This document shows positions 1 through 12,081 of a stretch of 64,000 bases of DNA, piece after piece. The DNA comes from Elusimicrobiota bacterium (GTDB taxonomy: Bacteria; Elusimicrobiota; Elusimicrobia; UBA1565): contig JACPXC010000025.1 of NCBI GenBank assembly GCA_016196755.1, forward strand, positions 1 to 64,000. The letters run 5' to 3'. The notes under the pieces were generated by a model, which was given only the letters and a program-made list of their open reading frames with translations, made no database searches and was not told the origin of the DNA. Position 1 is the stretch's first letter; every line of letters begins with the position of its first letter. Position numbers and translations under genes: made by a program.

Positions 1-187
1 AGCCGAACAATGTCTACTAAAACAGACACGGCAACGGCTTGCCGACGGACCTGCGTCCAAGCAACGCAAATCGCACACAAGGGAGGTAACGGCCTAACGG
101 CTCATTGCTTCGGTAACATTCTTAACTGATTTGACAGGGGGCTCCCGGTTGCGGATACGGCGGATGGAGGCTATGCTCAAGCTAGGC

Positions 188-1417
188 ATGGGGAAATTCG
201 CCTACACGGCCCAGGATTCCACGGGCGCGCCGCTGAGCGGGTCGCTCGAGGCGCGCGACGAGGAAGAGGCCGTCGCCGCTTTGCGCGGCCAGGGCCTGTT
301 CATCCTCGCCGTCCACCCCGAGGTCCTCGCGGTGGAGGCCGGGGCGGTAGGCCGGCTGCTGCGCGTCGGCGGCGGCGGGGTCAGCGGGCGGGACCTGGCA
401 TTCCTCGGCGAGCAGCTGGCCACCCTGATCTCCGGCGGGGTGCCCTTGGTGAGCGCGCTCAACCTCCTGTCGCGGCAGTCGGAGTCGCCGGTCTTGGGCC
501 GCGTCCTCGGGGCGGTGGGGCGCGACGTGGCGCGCGGCTCGTCGCTGCACGCCGCTATGGCCAAGGAGGGGGGGGTATTCGACTCGTTCTGGGTCTCGTT
601 GGTCCAGGCCGGCGAGCTGGGCGGAACCCTCCCTAAGTCCCTCCGGCAGATATCCGGTTACCTGAGCGCGCAGGAGTCGCTGAAGTCCCGGGTGCTGACC
701 GCCCTGGCTTATCCGGTCGTCCTTCTCAGCATCAGCATGGCCGTCCTGGCATACTTCATCATCCGCATCGTCCCGACCTTCGCCGAGATCTTCCGCAGCT
801 TCGACATGGACCTCCCGCCGATCACCCAGGCGGTGCTGTTCCTCTCCAACTTCGTCGTCTACAACGGCTGGATCCTGCTGGCCGCGACCTGCGCGGCCGC
901 CGTCGCCGGGAAGGCCTATCTGGCCACGCGGGCGGGGCAGGAGTTCAAGGCGCGCTTCCTCTTCGGGCTGCCGTTCTTCGGCGGCTTCATCAAGAGCATC
1001 CTGCTCGAGCGCTTCCTGACCACCCTGGCCGCCCTCATCCGCAGCGGCGTCAGCATCTTGAACGCCTTGACCCTGCTGGAGTCGCTGTTCGCGAGCAACT
1101 CGGTGTTGGCCGCGGCGATCCACAAGGCCAAGAACGACGTCGCCGGCGGCAAGCCGATCTCCTCGGCCCTGCGCGGGACGTGCACCTTCCCTTATCTGAT
1201 GACGGAGATGATGGGGATGGGCGAGGAGGCGGGCCAGCTTCCCGAGATCCTCGAGACCTTGTCGACCTTCTACCGCGAGCAGATCGACCAGTTCGCCCGG
1301 CGCTTCACCGCCGTCATCGACCCCATCCTCGTGGTCCTCATAGGCGGCATCATCGGCGTGATCGTCATGTCGATCTTCATCCCCATCTTCCAGTTCTCGC
1401 AGCTCGGGATGGGCTAG
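188..1417 (+). CDS. pilC: Type II secretion / type IV pilus inner-membrane platform protein (PilC/GspF family)
   Basis: Polytopic inner-membrane platform protein of a type IV pilus or type II secretion machine; the family couples the assembly ATPase to pilin polymerisation. The 409-residue product has the two tandem T2SSF domains of the family: a cytoplasmic helical half (FLGEQLATLISGGVPL, then AGELGG), a membrane helix near residues 180-200, a second half (ERFLTTLAALIRSGVSIL, then GEEAGQLP) and a final helix ending IPIFQFSQLGMG. The start is uncertain. Family alignment favours ATG 188 (MGKFAYTA), but in-frame ATGs lie at 164 and 173, GGAGG sits at 166-170, and a TTGACA box at 131-136 would place transcription near 165. 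No ATPase or pilin lies next to it, but a prepilin operon begins 9 kb downstream. Confidence 0.88.
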   Translation: MGKFAYTAQDSTGAPLSGSLEARDEEEAVAALRGQGLFILAVHPEVLAVEAGAVGRLLRVGGGGVSGRDLAFLGEQLATLISGGVPLVSALNLLSRQSESPVLGRVLGAVGRDVARGSSLHAAMAKEGGVFDSFWVSLVQAGELGGTLPKSLRQISGYLSAQESLKSRVLTALAYPVVLLSISMAVLAYFIIRIVPTFAEIFRSFDMDLPPITQAVLFLSNFVVYNGWILLAATCAAAVAGKAYLATRAGQEFKARFLFGLPFFGGFIKSILLERFLTTLAALIRSGVSILNALTLLESLFASNSVLAAAIHKAKNDVAGGKPISSALRGTCTFPYLMTEMMGMGEEAGQLPEILETLSTFYREQIDQFARRFTAVIDPILVVLIGGIIGVIVMSIFIPIFQFSQLGMG

Positions 1418-1442
1418 GCGCGCGGAGTCCCGCCGAGTCGGT

Positions 1443-2672
1443 TCAAGATTCCAGGTAGTCGAGGTCCTTGCCGAAGGTCTCCTTGAGGCGGCTCAGGGAG
1501 AACAGCGCGATCGCGAAGCAGACCGCGCCGACCAGCGCGGCGCTGGGAACGATGCCGAGGCCCGGCTTGAGGAGCTGGAAGCTCGAGGTCACGGGGACGG
1601 TGGCGCCGCGCACGAAGTTGGGCGCGGTGGTGGTGACGGTGGCCCGGATGTTGGTGCCGAACTGCTCCGAGGCCACGGTGACGAAGACCGCCCAATAGCC
1701 CGAGCTCAGGCCCAGCAGGCCGCAGAGGCCGTAGAAGACCTCCAACGAGGGCGCGCGCAGGCAGAGGTAGGCGGCGACCACGAGCAGCTTGGCGATGAGG
1801 AAGCCCGCCAGGGTCTTCTTGCGGCTGCGGAGCTTCTGGCTTATGAAGCCCGCGACGAAGTCCCCCAGCGCCGCGCCGATGTAGACGTAGAGGAAGGCCT
1901 TGCCCGCCGTGGGGGGGACGGCCATCCCCAGGGCCTTGCCCATCTCGGGGCTGAAGGTGATGAGGATGCCCAGCACGAACCAGATGGGGAGGCCGATGAG
2001 GATGCAGTAGAGGTAGCGCAGCGCGCGGTCGCGGTCCCGGAAGAGCATCCAGAAGTTGCCGCGCTCCACGTCCTTCTGCTCGAGGACGGCGCTGAACATC
2101 CCGGACTCGTAGACGCCGATGCGCAAGAGGAGCAAGAGCAGGCCCATGGCCCCGCCGACGAAGTACGCGGTGCGCCAGGGGAGCATGTCGCCGGTGACGG
2201 CGGCGAGGATGCCGCCGAAAAAGCCGACCCCGGCCACCACCATGGTGCCGTAGCCGCGCGCCTCCTTGCTCATGAGCTCGCTGACCAAGGTGATCCCCGC
2301 GCCGAGCTCCCCGGCCAGCCCGATGCCCGCGATCAGGCGCACGACGGCGTAGGCGGGGACCGAGTCGACGAAGGCGTTGGCGATGTTGGCCAGGGAATAG
2401 ACCATGATCGAGCCGAACAGCACCGAGAGGCGGCCGCGCTTGTCGCCCAACACCCCCCAGAGGATCCCGCCCACCAGCATCCCGCCCATCTGCATGTTGA
2501 GCAGCAGCACACCGGTGGAGAGCAGTTCCTCGGGGGGCACGCCGATGCCTTCGAGGCTCTTGATCCGGATGATCGAGAACAGGATCAGGTCGTAGATGTC
2601 GACCAGGTAGCCCAGGGCGGCGAGCAGGACGGCGGCGTAGACGCGGCGGTTGGAGGCGGGCGCGACTGTCAT
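1443..2672 (-). CDS. MFS transporter
   Basis: Twelve-helix major facilitator superfamily carrier, 409 residues. The signature loop between helices 2 and 3 reads GVLGDKRGRLSVLFGS, the classic G-x-x-x-D-R/K-x-G-R-R motif, and a second related loop (SQKLRSRKKTLAG) begins the C-terminal half. Overall it resembles the sugar/aromatic-acid porter branch, but the substrate cannot be read from sequence. It is convergent with the pilus gene, with 25 bases between the stops and no clear terminator. It is divergent from the ornithine aminotransferase gene; a TACTAT box on the minus strand lies about 14 bases before the ATG. Given that neighbour, an amino-acid or organic-acid substrate is possible but speculative. 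Confidence 0.85.
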   Translation of the reverse strand: MTVAPASNRRVYAAVLLAALGYLVDIYDLILFSIIRIKSLEGIGVPPEELLSTGVLLLNMQMGGMLVGGILWGVLGDKRGRLSVLFGSIMVYSLANIANAFVDSVPAYAVVRLIAGIGLAGELGAGITLVSELMSKEARGYGTMVVAGVGFFGGILAAVTGDMLPWRTAYFVGGAMGLLLLLLRIGVYESGMFSAVLEQKDVERGNFWMLFRDRDRALRYLYCILIGLPIWFVLGILITFSPEMGKALGMAVPPTAGKAFLYVYIGAALGDFVAGFISQKLRSRKKTLAGFLIAKLLVVAAYLCLRAPSLEVFYGLCGLLGLSSGYWAVFVTVASEQFGTNIRATVTTTAPNFVRGATVPVTSSFQLLKPGLGIVPSAALVGAVCFAIALFSLSRLKETFGKDLDYLES

Positions 2673-2713
2673 GAGCTAGGGCGTGGATAGTACCAAATCG
2701 ACCTCAGAATGGT

Positions 2714-2719
2714 TAGACT
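2714..2719 (+). promoter_or_regulatory. -10-like box TAGACT of the aminotransferase gene
   Basis: TAGACT ends 6 bases before the ATG at 2726, so transcription would start at or next to the initiation codon. No good -35 is visible. It is one of a recurring set of such boxes in this window. Confidence 0.45.
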
Positions 2720-2725
2720 TGGGGC

Positions 2726-3924
<1,199 letters not shown>

Positions 3925-3925
<1 letters not shown>

Positions 3926-4752
3926 TGCCGCTCTCCTGTCCGTCCTGCGCCGAGACCGCCCTCAAAGAACATACCGCCCGCCCCGGCCTCGTCGTGGACT
4001 GCTGTCCGGCCTGCGGGGGGGCCTGGCTCGACATCGGCGAGGTCTACGCCTTCACGAAGGACTCCGTGGCCGCCCGCGACGCGCTCAAGGCCGCCTACGG
4101 GCGTCCGATGCCCAGCGCGCGCTCCTGCCCGCGCTGCGCGCGCGCCATGTCGGCGGTGCGCCTGGAGGCCTCGGGCCTGGTCGTCGAGGCCTGCCCCGGC
4201 TGCGGGGGGAACTGGTTCGACCGCGACGAGGTGGCGCGATTTGCGGCCTCGCTCCTCCCTCCTCCTCCAGCTCCCGCGCCGGAGGACCCCCGCCAGCGCC
4301 TGCTCACCGAAGAGGAGGCAAGCCTCCTCGCCGGCCCGGACATCTCGCTGTTTATCGGCATCGCCGTGGCGCTCTGCGGCGCCGGCGCGCTCGGCGTGCT
4401 CTGGGTCCTGCGCGGCTCCGTCACCGAGCTCAGCGCCGAGGGGGCCGGTCCCTTCCTGCTCGGCGCCGTCGTCGCCGCGGCGACCGCCGTCCTGGCCGCC
4501 CGGACGGCCTCGGCGCGCTCGCGCAAGCTCCACGGCGCCTGGCTGGTGGCGGGGACCGTCTCCGCGCGCTCGGAGCGCGGCGGCGTGCTCGTCGACCTTG
4601 CGGTGGATTATCCCTTCGGCGGCCAGATGCGCACGGTCCGCCTCCAGGTCCCGGCCGGCGCGCCGCTCGACGCCGCGCTCGGGGCGCGCTCCTGGGTGGC
4701 GGTGCGGCCGGAGAGACCGGCCGACGGCGTCGTCGTCGCTAAGCCCGGCTGA
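3925..4752 (+). CDS. Double zinc-ribbon (zf-TFIIB type) membrane protein
   Basis: 275-residue protein of unknown role. Two zf-TFIIB-like ribbons lie in the first 100 residues: CPSC...CCPACGGAWLD and CPRC...CPGCGGNWFDRDE, each with a CxxC pair and the characteristic GGxW(L/F)D tail. A Pro-rich linker follows, then two hydrophobic helices (about residues 135-160 and 170-190) and a C-terminal soluble beta-rich domain that resembles the DUF3592-type barrel after a membrane pair; this last likeness is tentative. The start ATG shares one base with the rocD stop. The end overlaps the convergent S46 peptidase gene by 14 bases. Confidence 0.75.
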
Positions 4753-6760
4753 CGCCGAGCTCCCTCAAGAGCCCCGGCATCCTGTAGATCGCCCGCAGGG
4801 CCTCGCAGATGCCGCCGGCGTGGACCGACACCGCGCGGCCGGGCCCCCCCGGATAGCCGTAGTTGGCCGTCAGGCTCTGGACGTTGCCGTCGAAGATGAG
4901 CCCCACGCAGCGCCCCGCGCGGTCGACCACCGGGCTGCCCGAGTTGCCGCCGATGATGTCGTTGGTCGAGACGAAGTCGAGCGGGGTCTCGAGGCGAATA
5001 CGCCCTTTGGCGGCCCGCACGCGCTCGGGCAGGCGGTAGGCCCCGCGCGCCTGAAACGACGCCGCGCGGTCGAAGAGACCGTGGAAGGTCGTGAACCAGG
5101 GCACCAAGGTCTTGGTCCAGGCGTAGCCCGCCGCCCGGCCGTGGCTCAGGCGCAGGGTGAAGGTGGCGTCGGGATAGCTGGCGCGGCCCCAGAGCTTGAA
5201 GCGCGCCTCGGCGATGCGCCGCCCCTCGAGCCGCTCGACGCCGTCGACGGCGTCCTCGTGCCATTTTCGCTCCGCGCGGTAGAACGGGTCGACCCGGCGC
5301 GCGAGCAGGATGAGCGGGTCGCGCGAGGATTCGACCGCCCGGCGGCCGCCTTCGACGAGCATGCGGCGCACCTTCGGCTCGTCGAGCCGCGTGCCGCGCA
5401 CGGCCAGCCGCGCGGCTTCGCGCGGGCTCCTGCCGGCCAGCGCGGCGCGCAGGCAGGGGTCGCCGGGGCCGAGCTTGGCGGCCATCTCCTCGAGGCAGTG
5501 AGCCAGCATGGCCTCCTCGAAGTCCTTATAGACGGGCGCGGGGGAGTAGAGCCGGTGGCGCAGCGAGTCGAGGCCGGAGTCGCGGAACTCCTCGAAGCGC
5601 TTCTCGTTGGGCTTCTCGACCTCCACGACCCAGCGCACGATCGCGTCGGCGAATCCTGCCAGCCGCCCGCCCGAGAGTCGGCGGTAGACGTGGCGGCCGA
5701 AGCGGCCCTCATAGGCGCGCCGGGCGCGCGCGATGCGCTCCCAGGCCGAGCGGGCCCCGCGCGCGCCCGCGCGCAGGGCGCGCTCCTCGGCGGCCTTGCG
5801 CTCGAGCAGAGCCGGTTCGTTCAAGCCCTCGGCCTCGCCGGTCAGGGCCTTGTCGGCGTTCTCGAGGCTGAAGCGGTGGTCCCGCCCGCGGCGGGCCGCC
5901 TCAGGGCTCCGGGCCTGGAAGGCCTTGGTGGCCTCGAGGCGGCCGCGCACCAGGGCCAGCCGTTCGGGGACGGTGACCCGGCGCTCGAAGTCGAGCTGGG
6001 CCTGGGTCAGCAGGCGGTCGGTGCCGCCCGGGTGGCCCGAGACGAAGAGCGGCCGGCCTTCCACCGGGCCGGCCGGATGGAGCGGCAGGAAGGCCGCGGG
6101 CCGCACCGGGCGGCCGCCCTCGAAGGCCCGGAAGAACGCGAAGTCGAGCGCGTAGCGCGGGTAGGTGAAGTTGTCGTCGTCGCCGCCGTAGAACGCCGCG
6201 CCGACCTCGGGGGCCATGACCAGCCGGATGTCGGTGTACTTCTTGTAGCGGTAGAGCCAGTACTCGCCGCCCTGGTAGAGCTCGATGACGTCCGAGCGCA
6301 GGCCGGTGGCCTCGGCGCTCTCGGCCTCGATGGCGGCCGTGACCGCGCGCCGGGCCGCCGCCGCGGCGGCAGGGGCCATGCCGTCGGGGAGCGCGGCGCG
6401 CACGCGCCGCGTCACGTCCTCGTAGGAGATCAGGACGTTGAGCTCAAGGTCGGGGCAGGGCCGCTCGGCGGCGCGGGTGCGCGCGTAGAAGCCGTCCTTG
6501 ACGAAGTCGCGCGCCGCAGTCGACATCTTCTGGAGCTGGCCCATCGCCACGTGATGATTGGTCAGCACGAGCCCGGAGCGCGAGACGAAGGCCCCGGAGC
6601 CGCCGTCGTTGAAGCGCACCGAGGCCAGGCGCAGGCGGTCGAGCCAGCGCTTGGGCGGCGCCCAGCCGAACTCGCGGCGCAGGGTCTTGAGCGGCGGGTT
6701 GTCGAAGGTCCACATCCCTTCGTCGGGGAGGACCGGGGGGGCGGCGGAGGTTTTCTTCAT
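4739..6760 (-). CDS. S46-family dipeptidyl peptidase (DPP7/DPP11-like)
   Basis: Serine exopeptidase that in characterised members removes N-terminal dipeptides from oligopeptides in the periplasm. The 673-residue protein keeps the catalytic triad motifs: TNHHVAMGQ (His70), an acidic stretch DDDNFTYPRYALDF, and GGNSGSPV (Ser607). Eighteen residues after Ser607 there is a Gly (FDGN). In the Porphyromonas enzymes Gly at this place goes with the broad DPP7 type and Arg with the acid-specific DPP11 type, so DPP7-like specificity is inferred. The start chosen (ATG 6760, MKKTSAAPP) gives no hydrophobic signal peptide, and the mature-type sequence DEGMWTFDN begins only 13 residues in. Extending upstream yields no convincing signal sequence. 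Confidence 0.85.
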   Translation of the reverse strand: MKKTSAAPPVLPDEGMWTFDNPPLKTLRREFGWAPPKRWLDRLRLASVRFNDGGSGAFVSRSGLVLTNHHVAMGQLQKMSTAARDFVKDGFYARTRAAERPCPDLELNVLISYEDVTRRVRAALPDGMAPAAAAAARRAVTAAIEAESAEATGLRSDVIELYQGGEYWLYRYKKYTDIRLVMAPEVGAAFYGGDDDNFTYPRYALDFAFFRAFEGGRPVRPAAFLPLHPAGPVEGRPLFVSGHPGGTDRLLTQAQLDFERRVTVPERLALVRGRLEATKAFQARSPEAARRGRDHRFSLENADKALTGEAEGLNEPALLERKAAEERALRAGARGARSAWERIARARRAYEGRFGRHVYRRLSGGRLAGFADAIVRWVVEVEKPNEKRFEEFRDSGLDSLRHRLYSPAPVYKDFEEAMLAHCLEEMAAKLGPGDPCLRAALAGRSPREAARLAVRGTRLDEPKVRRMLVEGGRRAVESSRDPLILLARRVDPFYRAERKWHEDAVDGVERLEGRRIAEARFKLWGRASYPDATFTLRLSHGRAAGYAWTKTLVPWFTTFHGLFDRAASFQARGAYRLPERVRAAKGRIRLETPLDFVSTNDIIGGNSGSPVVDRAGRCVGLIFDGNVQSLTANYGYPGGPGRAVSVHAGGICEALRAIYRMPGLLRELGVSRA

Positions 6761-6782
6761 GTTGAGCGCGATTCTAGCAGAG

Positions 6783-6788
6783 TATAAT
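6783..6788 (+). promoter_or_regulatory. -10 box TATAAT of the hybrid kinase gene
   Basis: A perfect TATAAT ends 6 bases before the ATG at 6795, placing the transcript start on the initiation codon. TTGAGC at 6762-6767 could serve as a weak -35 (15-base spacer). Confidence 0.65.
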
Positions 6789-6794
6789 CCCGGC

Positions 6795-8913
<2,119 letters not shown>

Positions 8914-8921
<8 letters not shown>

Positions 8922-10173
8922 GGGCGGTGAGCTCGTCGAAGCGCCGGCCCGCCCGGCGCGCCAGCGCCAGCCAGACCAGCGCGAAGACCAGCGCGGCCGC
9001 GCTCAGGCTCCGGGCCGGCCAGCCGGCGGGCGCCAGGACGGTGTTGAAGAGCAGGATCAGCAGGGCGCTGACCCCCTTGCCGGCGCGGAACACGAACATG
9101 TCGATGAAGGCCTTGGCGCGGTATTTCGTCGCCTCGTCGGTGGGGGTGTAGAGGGTCTCCTTCGAGGACTGGTTCATCGAGTAGTGGACGATGGCGTCGC
9201 TCGAGAACAGGGCCAGGATGATCGGGAAGACCGGCAGGGCGAGGAAGAGCGCGCTGCCGGCCGCCAGGACGACCGGCAGGACCAAGACGCCCACCCGCGG
9301 CCCGTGGCGGCGCAGGACGTAGGAGGTGACGACGAGCTGGAACAGGACCGAGAGCGCGATGTTCGCGGTCGAGAGCTTGCCGAGGAACGCGGTGAGCGAG
9401 CCTTCCGCCGTGAAGGCGGCCCCGGCGGCGGCGCTGAACTGGTAGTCGATGAAGTTCGAGACGATCTCGTAGCAGCAGATCATCCCGGCGATGCAGAGCA
9501 GGTACGGCGTGCGCAGGGTGAGGCCGGCGCCGGCCCAGGCCGCCTTCCAGTCGCCTCCGGGCTCGAGGGCGGGAGGGGCGCCGGTCCCCTTCTCCGTCCC
9601 GGCCAGCACGCGCGCCACCCCGGACATGAGCAGCATGACGGCAAAGCAGATGAGGAGCAGGCGCGGCGGGCCGAGGCGTCCGGCCAGCCAGCCGGGCACC
9701 GCGCTGCCGAAGGCGCCGCCCAGGATCCCGCCGGCCCCGACGACGCCGTAGATGCGCCGGGCCTGGTCCGGCGGGGTGATGTCGTTGGCGAAGCTCCAGA
9801 AGACGGCCAGCATCACGGTGATGTAGACGTCGACGTAGAAGAAGAACGCGTAGTGCGCCCAGTCCGGCGAAGGCCCCGAGAACAGTCGCCAGAAGACCAG
9901 CGAGCCGGCGGCAAACAGCACGCAGGCGGCCAGGGCGATCTGCTCGCGGCGCACGCGCCGCGTCAGCGCCGAGTAGCCCAGCATGATGGGCAGGACGATG
10001 AAAGCGGTGCCGAGCTTCGCGTAGGGGAGGTTCTTGGCCCCGATGAAGTGGACGAACTTCGAGGTCCTCAGCGGCTTCTGGATCCAGAACGCGGCGATGA
10101 CGAGGAAGAAGTAGGACGCCAGGAGCAGCGCCTTGCGGCGGTCCTCCTTAGGCAGCGCTAGGGGGTTGATCAA
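8914..10173 (-). CDS. ATP/ADP-translocase-like (Npt/Tlc) membrane carrier
   Basis: 419-residue, about 12-helix carrier resembling the nucleotide transporter-like MFS members (Tlc/Npt group) rather than classical drug or sugar MFS proteins. Seen: KPLRTSKFVHFIGAKNLPYAKL at the N terminus, FWSFANDITPPDQARRIYGVVGAGGILGGAFGS in the middle, and TDEATKYRAKAFIDMFVFRAGKG near the C terminus, the last two being typical of this group. Whether it exchanges nucleotides cannot be told; free-living bacteria carry many homologues of unknown substrate. The only good start is TTG 10173, five bases after the encoded CCA end of tRNA-Tyr, so the two are almost certainly one transcript. The stop overlaps the convergent kinase gene by 8 bases. 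Confidence 0.75.
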
Positions 10174-10178
10174 GAAAG

Positions 10179-10265
10179 TGGTGGTTGGGGAAGGATTCGA
10201 ACCTTCGTAGGGCGTAGCCCGCTGGTTTTACAGACCAGTCCATTTGACCGCTCTGGTACCCAACC
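10179..10265 (-). tRNA. tRNA-Tyr (anticodon GTA)
   Basis: Class II tRNA on the minus strand, 87 nt including an encoded CCA. Acceptor arms GGTTGGG and CCCAACC pair perfectly, the discriminator is A, the anticodon loop is CTGTAAA, and a long variable arm (GCGGGCTACGCCC region) precedes the T arm GGTTCGAATCC. A long variable arm with GTA is diagnostic of bacterial tRNA-Tyr. It lies immediately upstream of the carrier gene. Confidence 0.97.
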
Positions 10266-10271
10266 GTGCGG

Positions 10272-10319
10272 CGTCGCTTGCGCGAAGCGACGGACAGTTT
10301 AGCAAACTGTCCGTCGCTT
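10272..10319. repeat. Nested, mutually exclusive hairpins between tRNA-Tyr and the prepilin operon
   Basis: A perfect 16-bp inverted repeat (10285-10300 with 10304-10319, 3-base loop) overlaps a second hairpin formed by an 8-base copy, cgtcgctt, at 10272-10279. The central segment 10285-10292 can pair with either side. It lies between divergent units, upstream of both, so it is not an ordinary terminator for either. Confidence 0.7.
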
Positions 10320-10337
10320 TCAGGGGACATCATGCCC

Positions 10338-10367
10338 TTGACGCTATAAGGAAGCCGGGCCTATACT
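10338..10367 (+). promoter_or_regulatory. Promoter TTGACG-18-TATACT of the prepilin operon
   Basis: -35 TTGACG at 10338-10343 and -10 TATACT at 10362-10367 with an 18-base spacer. Transcription would start about 10374, on the second codon (GTG) of the first gene. Confidence 0.7.
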
Positions 10368-10370
10368 GCG

Positions 10371-11216
10371 ATGGTGGCGCCTACAAGCGCGAGGGATGGG
10401 TTTTCCCTTGTCGAGGTCCTCGTCGCGATGGTGTTCGTCAGCGTCGCCGCCCAGGGGTTCTGTCAGTTGACCCTTGCCAGCAAACTGTGGCTCACCAAAG
10501 CCTACCTCCGCGCGAAGGCGATGGAGGTCGCTTCCCTGAAGATGGAGGAAGCGCGCGCGAAGTCCTACTCGGGGCTCATGCCGAGCGCGGGCTTGAGGTG
10601 CGTCGGGGCGGACTGGAAGCGCGACGACCTCGGCGAGGCCGGCTGTCTGGAGAGCGGCGGCGTCCCGCTGCGATGGCGGGTCGACGTCTCGCCGCGCACC
10701 ATGAACAGCGTCCCATACAAGAAAGCCTCGGTGAGCGTCTCCTACGACGAGAAAGGGGCGGCGACCGCGCAAGGGACGCAGAGGGGCGTGTCGCTGGAGA
10801 ACTACGTCGTCTACCCGTTTATCCACGTCCTCACCCAGGACGTCGGAAGCAGCGATGCCGAAGCGTCCGCGGGGGGGTGGTCTACCGTCCTGACCCAGGA
10901 TTTCAACTTCCCCGTGAAAAAGAACATCCAAGTCGCCTACAACATCGCCCTCTCCGTCGATGACACCAGCGGCATCATGCCCCTGCACACGCTCTACACC
11001 CGCTGCCGCATCGTGGTCGGGGCGGCGAACCTCGCCAGTTTCCCCGAGACCCGCACCCCCATCCTGACCCAACCGCTCATCAACAACTGGACCCAGATCG
11101 ACAACGTGCCCGCCGGACAAGGCCGACTGATCGTGGAATGGCGGAAAGAGGCGGCGTCCGGGAAGGTGACGCCGCAGTCGGGGAACATCATCGCCGTGGC
11201 GGTCGAGAACCTATGA
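10371..11216 (+). CDS. Prepilin-like protein with type IV N-methylation signal
   Basis: Secreted minor-pilin-like protein, 281 residues. The short leader ends at Gly10, followed by FSLVEVLVAMVFV, with the conserved Glu at +5 of the mature chain: a type III prepilin peptidase site. The large C-terminal part has no family I recognise. Its size (over 250 residues) suits a minor or tip-located pseudopilin rather than a major pilin. The strong promoter predicts transcription from about 10374, so GTG 10374 may be the true leaderless start instead of ATG 10371. It heads a tightly overlapping operon. Confidence 0.82.
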   Translation: MVAPTSARDGFSLVEVLVAMVFVSVAAQGFCQLTLASKLWLTKAYLRAKAMEVASLKMEEARAKSYSGLMPSAGLRCVGADWKRDDLGEAGCLESGGVPLRWRVDVSPRTMNSVPYKKASVSVSYDEKGAATAQGTQRGVSLENYVVYPFIHVLTQDVGSSDAEASAGGWSTVLTQDFNFPVKKNIQVAYNIALSVDDTSGIMPLHTLYTRCRIVVGAANLASFPETRTPILTQPLINNWTQIDNVPAGQGRLIVEWRKEAASGKVTPQSGNIIAVAVENL

Positions 11217-11764
11217 GGCGCGGGGAGCGCGGGCTGACCCTCATCGAAGTGACGATAGCCATGAGCCTGTTCTCGATGCTGCTGGCGGCCATGCTGTATA
11301 TCACCGCCGGCGCCGGGGCCTGGGTGGCCAAAGGCGTCGACGAGGCGCGCCTGAAGACGGAGATGGGCTTCGCGTTGGAGAGCGTCAAGCTCTATTGCGG
11401 GAAAGCCTCCCAGATCGGGGCGGATACGCGTTTTAACCCGGGCGGAGGGGTCCTCCCGGCCTTTCATTTCCGGCGTGAGAGGCTGGTCCGGGTCCCGACC
11501 CCCTCCGTCATCGGCGACGACGTCTGGTACTGGTACTACAAGAACGCCGCCGGCGACATCGTCTTGAAGAACGAGGAGACACAGCAGGAGGAGGTCCTCA
11601 TCGCGGCGATGTTCAAGCCCCAGATCTCGTTCATCTCCGAGCCCGGGTTCGAGCCGGATTTCTTCACCGTCACCGTGACGGGGGAGAGCGGCAAGGGAGC
11701 GGCAAGAAAGCGGGTGGCGAAGACGGCAGGGGTCAGGCTCTGGTATTCGTCGGCGGTCAGATGA
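11213..11764 (+). CDS. Prepilin-like protein
   Basis: 183-residue protein with a six-residue basic leader plus Gly7, then LTLIEVTIAMSLFSMLLAAML. Glu is at mature position 5, giving a clear prepilin peptidase cleavage site followed by the hydrophobic polymerisation helix. The ATG overlaps the previous stop (ATGA), so it is coupled to the first prepilin gene. The C-terminal domain (aromatic-rich VWYWYYKN, then an alternating beta pattern) is not recognised. It is probably a GspJ/PilW-type minor pseudopilin by size and operon position; that assignment is inference. Confidence 0.82.
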   Translation: MRRGERGLTLIEVTIAMSLFSMLLAAMLYITAGAGAWVAKGVDEARLKTEMGFALESVKLYCGKASQIGADTRFNPGGGVLPAFHFRRERLVRVPTPSVIGDDVWYWYYKNAAGDIVLKNEETQQEEVLIAAMFKPQISFISEPGFEPDFFTVTVTGESGKGAARKRVAKTAGVRLWYSSAVR

Positions 11765-12081
11765 TGGGTATGATCTTCGCTCTCGGGCTCTCCACCGCGG
11801 TCCTGCTGGCCGGGTACGCGCAGTTCTCCACGAGCTCGTTTCAGATCCTACGCCGGGATTTCTCGCGAGAGGCCTACGTCAACGAGGCGAACTCCTGCCT
11901 GGTCTATGGGGACCTCCTGGCACGGACCAAGGCGATCGACAACGATGCGGCCACGAAAGCCGTTCCCGGCGCCGTCGAACTGGATATGGCCTGCCGGATC
12001 TCGGAGAACGGCCGCTGCATCGAGCGGCATCGCTGTGCGATCACCATGGTCGGGGCCCAGATCAATGCGACTCTGCGCTGA
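11761..12081 (+). CDS. Small single-helix protein of the prepilin operon
   Basis: 106-residue protein starting with an N-terminal hydrophobic segment (IFALGLSTAVLLAGYAQF) but without the G/F-x-x-x-E prepilin motif. Four Cys residues occur in the C-terminal half. It overlaps its neighbours (ATGA at 11761-11764; the next start lies 17 bases inside). In position and form it resembles PilX/GspK-like accessory minor pilins that have lost or diverged in the leader. The function is not established. Confidence 0.7.
   Translation: MMGMIFALGLSTAVLLAGYAQFSTSSFQILRRDFSREAYVNEANSCLVYGDLLARTKAIDNDAATKAVPGAVELDMACRISENGRCIERHRCAITMVGAQINATLR

Noticed and set aside
1-130. A possible RNA gene or gene tail at the left edge
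   Set aside because: Only short imperfect inverted repeats are present; no tRNA-like arms, no coding frame with a start, and nothing else to support a call.
4241-6787. A very long plus-strand open frame opposite the S46 peptidase
   Set aside because: It is the antisense shadow of a GC-rich gene: Arg/Ala/Gly/Glu-rich, no motif, and the minus strand carries a complete peptidase with its catalytic motifs.
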